A stretch of DNA of 48,377 nt. Source: Oscillospiraceae bacterium. GTDB taxonomy: Bacteria; Bacillota; Clostridia; Oscillospirales; Acutalibacteraceae. The translations under genes were made by a program, and so were the position numbers. The notes under the pieces were generated by a model. The model saw nothing but the letters and a program-made list of their open reading frames with translations. It searched no databases and was not told where the DNA came from. This document shows positions 25,939 to 32,753 of the stretch, in pieces; within the stretch, counting starts at the first letter, position 1, and every line of letters begins with the position of its first letter. The stretch covers positions 1 to 48,377 of the forward strand of contig JAIRXF010000008.1 of NCBI GenBank assembly GCA_031268405.1, written 5' to 3'.

Positions 25939-27804
25939 ATGAAAAATTTTTTAGATAAAATAGAATCTCCGAATGATCTCAAAAAATTAGATAAAAAAAA
26001 TTTAACACATCTTTGTAAAGAAATTCGTCAAAATATAATAGAAATTGTCTCTAAAAATGGTGGTCATCTGGCATCTAATTTGGGAGTGGTGGAGTTAACA
26101 GTTGCTATGCATTATGTTTTTGATTCGCCCAAAGATAAAATAGTTCTAGATGTGGGTCACCAGTGTTATGCGCATAAAATGTTAACGGGAAGACGTGATT
26201 CAATTAAAAATATCAGAAAATCAGGAGGGATTTCTGGTTTTCCAAAATGTGACGAAAGCATTCACGACGCCTTTGGAACCGGACATAGCAGCACGTCTAT
26301 TTCGGCGGCACTTGGTATATTGGAGGCCAAAAAATTGCACGGCAGAAGCGGCCATGTAATTGCGCTTATAGGTGATGGGGCTCTTTCTGGTGGACTTTCT
26401 TACGAAGCTATTAATAATGTCGGACGAATAAAGGAAAATTTTATAGTTATATTGAATGATAATAAAATGTCCATCTCAGAAAGTGTTGGATCTATGGCTT
26501 ACTATTTATCGCAGATTAGAGTTAGGTACCCTTATATTAAGACGAAAATTATTGTAAAACAGATTCTTAAAAAAATTCCCTTTGTTGGCGAGAATGCGAA
26601 GAATTTTCTGCTTAATGCGAAAACAAATCTTAGAAAATTTATTTATCACAAAAATTTCTTTGAAGATATGGGTTTTACATATTATGGTCATGTTGATGGT
26701 CATGATTTGAACGGATTAATTAGAGTTTTATGTGTTGCAAAACAAGTAAATGGCCCCGTACTTATTCACGTTAACACTCAAAAGGGTAGAGGATATTTCT
26801 TTGCCGAAAATGACCCAGATTTGTTTCATGGCATGCCCAAATTCGATGCAAGAACCGGACAAGAAATTTCGACCGGAGAAAGTTTTTCAAGTGTTTTTGG
26901 AGAAGAGATTTGTAAATTTGCAAAGAAAGATAGCAGAATTTGCGTGATTACTGCAGCTATGAAATCTGGAACAGGGCTCGAAAAATTTTCTAATAAATTT
27001 CCAGAAAGATTTTTTGATGTTGGCATAGCAGAGTCTCACGCTGTAACTTTTGCCGCTGGACTTGCTATTGAAGGTATGCTTCCTGTTTTTGCAGTTTATT
27101 CTAGTTTTTTGCAGCGTAGTTACGATCAAATAATTCACGATGCTGCCATTCAAAATTTAAAAATTGTTATTGCGATTGACAGAGCGGGGGTTGTGGGAGA
27201 AGATGGAAAAACCCATCAGGGAGTTTTCGATTCAAGTTTTTTGAGTACTATTCCAAATGTTACTATTTTTGCTCCGTCTTTTTTTGAAGAATTAAAAAAT
27301 ATGCTTAAAATTTCATTGTACAACTGCGAGGGAGTTGTTGCGATCAGGTATCCAAAGAAATCTCAATGGTACAAACCGAAAGACTTTTTGGGTAGCTGTG
27401 GGTGTGAGCCTTTCGATGTATGGGGAGATTTAAATTGCAAAATATTTGTAATTGTTTATGGAAGACTTTTTTCCTTAGCTTGTTTAGCCCGTGAAAAACT
27501 ATCAAAAAAGGGAGTGGAAATTTGTATTATAAAACTTAATACAATAAAACCCGCACCGAAATCCTTAATAAAAATTCTTGGGGAAAAAGAAGATTTGCTG
27601 GTATTTTTTTTTGAAGAAGGGATGCTTCGTGGAGGAGTGGGAGAGCATATTGGACTTTTACTTTTACAGGAGAATAGCGGTATAAAATTTCATTTGAAGG
27701 GAGTGGGGGATGAATTTGTGGAACAGGCGTCGGTGAATGAATCTTTAAAGAAATTAGAAATAGATGAGGATGGAATGATTGCGAGTATTTTATCATGTCT
27801 TTGA
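25939..27804 (+). CDS. dxs: 1-deoxy-D-xylulose-5-phosphate synthase
   Basis: 621 residues, normal length. It condenses pyruvate and glyceraldehyde 3-phosphate to open the MEP isoprenoid pathway and also feeds thiamine and pyridoxal synthesis. Seen: VLDVGHQCYAHKML, the thiamine diphosphate site GDGALSGGLSYEAIN, then the transketolase-like second domain with DVGIAESHAVTFAAGLA and DRAGVVGEDGKTHQG, and a C-terminal transketolase_C domain. Directly followed (36 bases) by nadK, a pair found in many Clostridia where tlyA, argR and recN usually join; those are absent here. The ribosome binding site (GAGCGG) is weak. Confidence 0.97.
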   Translation: MKNFLDKIESPNDLKKLDKKNLTHLCKEIRQNIIEIVSKNGGHLASNLGVVELTVAMHYVFDSPKDKIVLDVGHQCYAHKMLTGRRDSIKNIRKSGGISGFPKCDESIHDAFGTGHSSTSISAALGILEAKKLHGRSGHVIALIGDGALSGGLSYEAINNVGRIKENFIVILNDNKMSISESVGSMAYYLSQIRVRYPYIKTKIIVKQILKKIPFVGENAKNFLLNAKTNLRKFIYHKNFFEDMGFTYYGHVDGHDLNGLIRVLCVAKQVNGPVLIHVNTQKGRGYFFAENDPDLFHGMPKFDARTGQEISTGESFSSVFGEEICKFAKKDSRICVITAAMKSGTGLEKFSNKFPERFFDVGIAESHAVTFAAGLAIEGMLPVFAVYSSFLQRSYDQIIHDAAIQNLKIVIAIDRAGVVGEDGKTHQGVFDSSFLSTIPNVTIFAPSFFEELKNMLKISLYNCEGVVAIRYPKKSQWYKPKDFLGSCGCEPFDVWGDLNCKIFVIVYGRLFSLACLAREKLSKKGVEICIIKLNTIKPAPKSLIKILGEKEDLLVFFFEEGMLRGGVGEHIGLLLLQENSGIKFHLKGVGDEFVEQASVNESLKKLEIDEDGMIASILSCL

Positions 27805-27840
27805 TACTAATAGACATTTTGCAGATTTGGAGGTTAAAGA

Positions 27841-28704
27841 GTGAAGATTGCCGTTTTGCCGAATTCAACTAGAGATAAATCCTACAAATACACGATGCGT
27901 ATAATAGACATATTGACTTCTCTTGATGTTGAGATTTTTATGCTTTCTGATCATAAAAAATCGCTAGGCAATACTGGTGTGAGTTTTTTAAATGCAATAA
28001 GTCAAGTTGTAGAAAGATGTGATATTTCAATAACAGTTGGCGGAGATGGAACTATAACGCATGCTGCAAAATATGCAGTTTTAGCAGAAAAACCAATTTT
28101 GGGAGTAAATCTTGGAAGAATTGGTTTTACAGCAACACTAGAAAAGAATGAACTTCAAAAATTAAAACTTTTAGTCAAAGAAGAATATTTTGTGAATCAT
28201 CGAGCCATGATCGCTGCGTCGGTGATTTACCGGGAAAATGGCAAGAATTGCGAAGAAATTTTTTATGCTCTTAATGATATTGTTATTTCTCAGGCTGAAG
28301 TTGTTAAAATAAGCGATTTTACTCTGCGTTATAACGATGAAGATTTTCACTATAGATCCGACGGATTGATATTCTCAACGCCCACAGGCTCAACTGCATA
28401 TTCGCTTTCAGCTGGTGGTCCCGTAATAGATCCGGAGATGTCTTGTATATTGTTTTCACAAATTTGCCCTTATTCGGTATGTCAAAAAGCCATTGTTTTT
28501 TCAAATAAATCCGAACTTTTAATTAGAGCCCACGCACTTAAAGTTGATGGTAGGCTTTTAGTTATAGCTGATGGCAGAATTGTTTGTGAATTTTCAGAAC
28601 GCGAAATTATAAAAATAAGGATTTCTGACAAATATTTAAAACTCATATCTTTTGAACGACAGAATTTTTACAGTGGTTTTAAAAAGAAGTTTTCAGCATT
28701 TTAA
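27841..28704 (+). CDS. nadK: NAD kinase
   Basis: 287 residues. The diagnostic GGDGT motif (TVGGDGTITHAAK), NLGRIGFTA and STPTGSTAYSLSAGGPV are intact. It phosphorylates NAD to NADP with ATP. GTG start at 27841 behind GGAGG. Probably in one transcript with dxs. Confidence 0.96.
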   Translation: MKIAVLPNSTRDKSYKYTMRIIDILTSLDVEIFMLSDHKKSLGNTGVSFLNAISQVVERCDISITVGGDGTITHAAKYAVLAEKPILGVNLGRIGFTATLEKNELQKLKLLVKEEYFVNHRAMIAASVIYRENGKNCEEIFYALNDIVISQAEVVKISDFTLRYNDEDFHYRSDGLIFSTPTGSTAYSLSAGGPVIDPEMSCILFSQICPYSVCQKAIVFSNKSELLIRAHALKVDGRLLVIADGRIVCEFSEREIIKIRISDKYLKLISFERQNFYSGFKKKFSAF

Positions 28705-28937
28705 AAATTAATAACGTTTTAGGCCAAAAGAATTAGCCAACAAAAGAAAAATATTGAGCTCAATGTTATCAGTGATATTATGTTAAAAACCGATATAACA
28801 CTTTTGTGCAAGGGTTATTTTGAGCTTTTTAAAAGTTCTGTTTTAAAAATTGATTGTAAATCAGAAAATAAAACATTGGTATTCAAAGATAATTTGTAGA
28901 TGAATATATTTATCTTGATACTGTAAACAAAAAGTAA
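28705..28937. other. Gene-free stretch after nadK
   Basis: No supported gene. AT-rich and without a strong terminator. An open frame on the minus strand (28815-29030) has poor coding character and would cover the promoter that follows. Confidence 0.4.
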
Positions 28938-28966
28938 TTGACTGAAAGAGTGAATGACGGTACAAT
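28938..28966 (+). promoter_or_regulatory. Sigma-A-type promoter of the DUF5685 operon
   Basis: TTGACT (28938-28943), 17 bases, TACAAT (28961-28966), about 48 bases before the DUF5685 start. Confidence 0.65.
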
Positions 28967-29013
28967 CGAGCTCGTGGGGGGTTTTTATAAGTAAAGAGAA
29001 GAGATGAGTTTTT

Positions 29014-29961
29014 TTGTTTGGATACATCAAGATAAATAAAGAAGATGAAGGGGAATTATTAGTTAAAGAGCTTAATATATATAAAACTGTTTATTGTACT
29101 CTTTGCAAGGTTCTAGGAAAATCTTTTGGTGTGGTTTCAAGATTAACTTTGAGTTACGATTGTGTTTTTCTTGCAATTTTGATGATAGGCTTAAAGAGTG
29201 ATTCAGCGATGCTTGCAAAAACCCAAAGGTGTGTTGTGAATAAGTTCAAAAAATGTCATTTTTGCACGAGTTTTGAAGATGAATTTAAATTTGTTTCTGC
29301 GGTGAGCATTATACTTTCTCGCTTTAAGATTGTTGATGATATAAAAGATTCTAAAAATTTTTTTAAAAAATTTTGTTCATATTTTTTGCTGATTATATTT
29401 GAATTGCCGTATAAAAGAGCAAAAAAACTTCATTGCGATGTGGATAAGATAGTAGAAGATAAAATAAAAAAACAAAATTTAATAGAAAATTCAAATTGTA
29501 CAATTGACGAAAGTTCTGATTCTACTGCCCAGATGTTTTCTTTTATTTTTAGCAAGCTTTCAACCGATGAATCTCAAAAAAGAGTTTTGAACAGATTTGG
29601 GTTTTTTTTGGGAAAATGGATTTATCTAATTGATGCGGTTGATGATTTCAAGAAAGATTTTAAGGGAGGAAATTTTAATCCGTTTATTGTTAAATTTGGA
29701 GGAGATTTCGATAAAGCAAAAGAGTATTCTGCTGGAGTTTTAAATCAAGTTCTTTATCAATTATTTGTAGCTTATAGCTTGTTGGAAATAAAAAATTTAA
29801 ACGGGTTGCTTGATAATATTGTAAAATTATCCTTAAAAAGAACTCAAAACAAAATTTTTAATGAACCACAAAACGAAAGAAATGAGTCAAGTTTTTTTTT
29901 AAAGTTTAAAAAGTCAAGAAAAATACAGCGAGTTATTCTCGAGAAGGGTGAAAATAAATGA
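29014..29961 (+). CDS. DUF5685 family protein
   Basis: 315 residues. The N-terminus (MFGYIKI, then YKTVYCTLCKVLG with Cys28 and Cys31) matches the clostridial DUF5685 family, whose function is unknown. More Cys follow (Cys73, Cys81, Cys84), suggesting a metal site. Two Asp-rich motifs are visible: VDDIKD (108-113) and DAVDDFKKDFKGGNFNPF (207-224). Such paired motifs occur in all-helical isoprenoid synthases, so this fold should be considered, though without proof. TTG start at 29014; the binding site is weak (GAGATGAG). The stop overlaps the next start (ATGA), so the J-domain protein is translationally coupled. Confidence 0.8.
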   Translation: MFGYIKINKEDEGELLVKELNIYKTVYCTLCKVLGKSFGVVSRLTLSYDCVFLAILMIGLKSDSAMLAKTQRCVVNKFKKCHFCTSFEDEFKFVSAVSIILSRFKIVDDIKDSKNFFKKFCSYFLLIIFELPYKRAKKLHCDVDKIVEDKIKKQNLIENSNCTIDESSDSTAQMFSFIFSKLSTDESQKRVLNRFGFFLGKWIYLIDAVDDFKKDFKGGNFNPFIVKFGGDFDKAKEYSAGVLNQVLYQLFVAYSLLEIKNLNGLLDNIVKLSLKRTQNKIFNEPQNERNESSFFLKFKKSRKIQRVILEKGENK

Positions 29962-30557
29962 AAGATCCTTATGAAGTTCTGGGAATTTCAAAAAATGCGA
30001 CCACGGATGAAGTGAAATCCGCCTATCGAGAGCTTGCAAAGAAATATCATCCAGATAATTATTCAGATAATCCGTTATCTGATTTGGCTTCTGAAAAAAT
30101 GAGGGAAATAAATGAAGCTTATGATTTTATAATTAACAAAGAAAAACGAAGCAGCAATAGTTATGATCAGAGCCAGAATAGTTACCATAAAAATACCGTT
30201 TACAGCAAATTTCCAAATGTAAGAGAATTTATTTCGAGAGGGCAGATCGATCAAGCAGAGCAGATGCTGAGTTCATTTCCCGAATCTTCTAGAGATGCAG
30301 AGTGGTTTTTTTTAAGGGGCGTGATTATGTGCAGAAAGGGTTGGTTGGACGAAGGATTTGCAAATGTGCAAACCGCCTGTCGCATGGATCCTTCGAACCC
30401 AGAATATAGATCTGTTTTTGGACAATTGCAAAGTCAAAGAAGTGGTAATTTTGGGCCGTATTCATCCACAGATTTTTCTAATCAGTCAAGATGTGGAGCA
30501 ATGGATGCATGTTCGTTTATTTTATGTGCAGATTGTTGTTGTAGAATTTGCAACTAG
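29958..30557 (+). CDS. J-domain (DnaJ-like) protein with TPR-like repeat and Cys-rich tail
   Basis: 199 residues. J-domain at about 3-66 with the HPD motif (KKYHPDN) that stimulates DnaK ATPase. Residues about 85-150 have helical-repeat features like TPR (LRGVIMCRKGWLDEGFANVQ). The end is Cys-rich (six Cys within the last 16 residues, CSFILCADCCCRIC). It lacks the glycine-rich and zinc-finger regions of true DnaJ, so it is an accessory co-chaperone recruiting DnaK to a specific client, conceivably the DUF5685 protein. The Cys-rich end may bind metal or be lipid-modified; undetermined. Confidence 0.88.
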   Translation: MKDPYEVLGISKNATTDEVKSAYRELAKKYHPDNYSDNPLSDLASEKMREINEAYDFIINKEKRSSNSYDQSQNSYHKNTVYSKFPNVREFISRGQIDQAEQMLSSFPESSRDAEWFFLRGVIMCRKGWLDEGFANVQTACRMDPSNPEYRSVFGQLQSQRSGNFGPYSSTDFSNQSRCGAMDACSFILCADCCCRICN

Positions 30558-30603
30558 ATTACAAGCGTAGAGTTTTTCACCACAAATTATTAAAGTTTTG
30601 TAT

Positions 30604-30651
30604 GTAGTGGAGCTTTGTCATCAAGTTGTAGTGGGGTTTTGCAATCAAGTT
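30604..30651 (+). repeat. Tandem 24-bp repeat, two copies
   Basis: Two adjacent 24-base units (30604-30627 and 30628-30651) match at 20 of 24 positions; both begin GTAGTGG and end ATCAAGTT. A third, more diverged partial unit (GTTGTAAAATTTGTGGTTGA) follows. The repeat lies between the J-domain gene and the next membrane-protein gene. Confidence 0.7.
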
Positions 30652-30705
30652 GTTGTAAAATTTGTGGTTGATTATCACGAATGGCTTATAATCGGATTGT
30701 AAAGG

Positions 30706-31260
30706 ATGTGTAAGACTTTGTTTAAAAGTGCGAAAATAGCTTTTTGTGGAAGCATGACTGCGCTTAGCGTTGCTATTATGCTTATTTCTGGTTTTTTTGC
30801 CGCCGGATTTTATTCTTTTCCTGCTTTATCCGGGGTAATTTTATCTATTGTGGTATTAGAAATTGGTTTAAAGTGGGGTTTGTTGTCTTTTTTTTCAACT
30901 TCGTTTTTATCATTACTGTTGGTGCCAAACAAAGAATCTTCGGTAATTTTTACTATGTTTTTTGGATATTACCCAATCATTAAAGTTTACATCGACGGTG
31001 TAAAAAGTAAAATTTTAAAAATATTTTACAAGATTCTTGTTTTTAATGTTGCTAGTGTTTTGGAGTTTTTTATATCAACAAAAATATTAATTATCCCGGA
31101 GGAATCTTACAATCTTTTTGGAATTTCTACTCCATTGTTTCTTTTATTTATTGGAAATGTTGTTTTTTGGATTTATGATCGTGCTGTGTCAAATTTAATT
31201 ATTGCCTATTTGTCAAAGTATAGCAAAAAAGTAAAATCACTAATGCATTTATCAGCATAA
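30706..31260 (+). CDS. Integral membrane protein, function unknown
   Basis: 184 residues, about five membrane segments, with an N-terminal KIAFCGSMTALSVAIML motif reminiscent of S-components of ECF vitamin transporters or similar small membrane proteins; the identity is not certain. Start: ATG at 30706 has its purine-rich AAAGG directly abutting, too close; an in-frame TTG at 30718 (MFKSAKIAF) stands seven bases after GGATGTG and may be the real start. A TATAAT at 30687-30692 could be the -10 of its own promoter. In Clostridia such a protein often lies near the DUF5685/J-domain pair, as I recall. Confidence 0.75.
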   Translation: MCKTLFKSAKIAFCGSMTALSVAIMLISGFFAAGFYSFPALSGVILSIVVLEIGLKWGLLSFFSTSFLSLLLVPNKESSVIFTMFFGYYPIIKVYIDGVKSKILKIFYKILVFNVASVLEFFISTKILIIPEESYNLFGISTPLFLLFIGNVVFWIYDRAVSNLIIAYLSKYSKKVKSLMHLSA

Positions 31261-31397
31261 ATGTTGTTGTTGATTCGTGCTGTTACAAAAGCTTGTTAGC
31301 TCTAAAACTTGGCTTTGATGTTATAATTTTACATTATATTGTGTTTGTTTGTAAATTTTTAAAATTTTTTGGCCATCTTTTCGTAAGCGATAAGTAG

Positions 31398-31511
31398 TGT
31401 AAATAAATTACAGTAAGTATTACATGTTTTACATTTGCAATTTCAAGAAACACGATGTAAATTTATGATTAGTAGCCTAATTTTTGAAGGTTGAGAGCTG
31501 TAAGTTTTACA
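31398..31511. promoter_or_regulatory. Cluster of TGTAAA/TTTACA half-sites
   Basis: Between the membrane-protein gene and atpD, the motif TGTAAAT or its complement recurs: TGTAAAT (31398), ATTACA (31407), TTACAT (31420), TTTACA (31428), TGTAAAT (31456), and the inverted pair TGTAAGTTTTACA (31499-31511). AT-richness makes some matches expected, but the density is notable; it could be an operator array. Confidence 0.3.
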
Positions 31512-31547
31512 TATCAGTTTGTGGGGGAAGGTTGGTGTTATCTAAAC

Positions 31548-32195
31548 TTGGCTTCCAAAATAACTAATCCAACTAGAGTCGAGTTGGAATCACTCAAAGG
31601 CAAACTTTTAATGGCGAGACGCGGACATAAGCTCTTGAAAGATAAAAGAGACGGCTTGATGAGACAATTTTTACTTCGAGTTAGAAAGGCCGCCAGACTT
31701 AGGAAAGATGTGGAAAAAATTTTTTTGAAATCGAGTAAAAATTTTTCACTTGCAAGAGCTTACATGGGAAATAGCTCGATAAGAGCTGCGCTGATGATTA
31801 CCAAGCAAGAAATAACGGTGAGTTGTGATGTAAAAAATGTCTTAAGCGTGCGTATTCCCGAATTTAAATTGAATTCTCGGACTAATACGAAATTTTCGAT
31901 TCACCCATACGGTTATGTTTACACTTCGTGCGATTTAGATATAGCCATGGAATCTTTGTTTAATGTTCTTGAAGATATGATTAAGCTTGCTAATTTAGAA
32001 AAATCCTGTCAGCTTATGGCCGAAGAGATAGAAAAAACTCGTCGCAGAGTTAATGCCATAGAGCACGTGATTATACCCCAAACTTTAGAGAATATTAAAT
32101 TTATATCTATGAAAATTAGCGAAAACGAAAGAAGTACTCAGGTAAGACTCATAAAAGTAAAGGATATGATTATAAAACGTCTTCGGAAAATTTAA
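31548..32195 (+). CDS. atpD: V-type ATP synthase subunit D
   Basis: 215 residues, the normal size. It starts MASKITNPTRVELESLKGKL, followed by GHKLLKDKRDGLM, the hallmark of subunit D of the V/A-type rotary ATPase. The subunit is a long antiparallel coiled coil forming the central rotor shaft. Start: TTG at 31548 is chosen because homologues begin at this point and GGTG lies ten bases upstream; the frame stays open back to 31491. Odd: none of the subunits that normally accompany it (I, K, E, C, F, A, B) is next to it. It is either an isolated fragment of a scattered operon or the last piece of one moved elsewhere. Confidence 0.93.
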   Translation: MASKITNPTRVELESLKGKLLMARRGHKLLKDKRDGLMRQFLLRVRKAARLRKDVEKIFLKSSKNFSLARAYMGNSSIRAALMITKQEITVSCDVKNVLSVRIPEFKLNSRTNTKFSIHPYGYVYTSCDLDIAMESLFNVLEDMIKLANLEKSCQLMAEEIEKTRRRVNAIEHVIIPQTLENIKFISMKISENERSTQVRLIKVKDMIIKRLRKI

Positions 32196-32197
32196 AA

Positions 32198-32625
32198 TTA
32201 TTTTTTGTTTGCCGCCCGATTAATTTCAAGTTTAATTTTGTGATTTAAAGAAAATTTTTGCAAACTGCAACAGCAATTGAGTAAGTTTTCTACAAATTCT
32301 CCATCGGGGGATTGACCATTGGTTATACCAACAGGAGATTCGCGCCCATAGAAATAAATGTTTCCAACCTACTCAATAGAGTTTGAAATTGCAAATACAT
32401 AAAAGGCAATCCGAATAAGCAAAACCTTCACTACCAATCGATAAAATTTGTATGAAAAATAATCGAAAAACAACAAACAAGGTATCAAAAAATATAATAC
32501 TGGTAACGTTATCTAGAAAGTTCTATTTTTTCATTGCATCTTTCGTCATTTATTATTTGAGATTCAAAAAAATCGTCCAAGTTTTTGTTTGAATTATATT
32601 TTGAAAATATAAAACGATGAGAATT
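32198..32625 (-). pseudogene. Decayed minus-strand gene, family not recognised
   Basis: This 557-base gap between atpD and the lectin protein gene contains coding-like sequence on the minus strand in two frames. From 32625 to 32509 one frame reads 38 residues ending EKIELSR and a stop. A shift of one frame there allows continuation (NFLDNVTSIIFF, from about 32515) to a single internal TAG near 32370, after which it reads VGNIYFYGRESPVGITNGQ and on to RAANKK and a stop at 32198. Such charged and Gly/Pro-containing stretches look like real protein, unlike the surrounding AT-rich spacer. One frameshift plus one nonsense codon suggests a dead gene. The rest of the gap (32626-32753) holds nothing clear. 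Confidence 0.4.
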
Positions 32626-32753
32626 TCATGAAATTTTTTAAAATACTCCAAAAATGATTTGATTACGGATTTTTGTTGATGGTATAAATTTTTTAAATAA
32701 GTGGAACAATATTTTATATTTTCTTTTGCATTTTTTAAAAGCAAAAATATAGC

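Noticed and set aside
28815-29030. 71-residue minus-strand frame between nadK and the DUF5685 gene
   Set aside because: It would run through the clear promoter at 28938-28966 and the start of the DUF5685 gene and has no recognisable motif.
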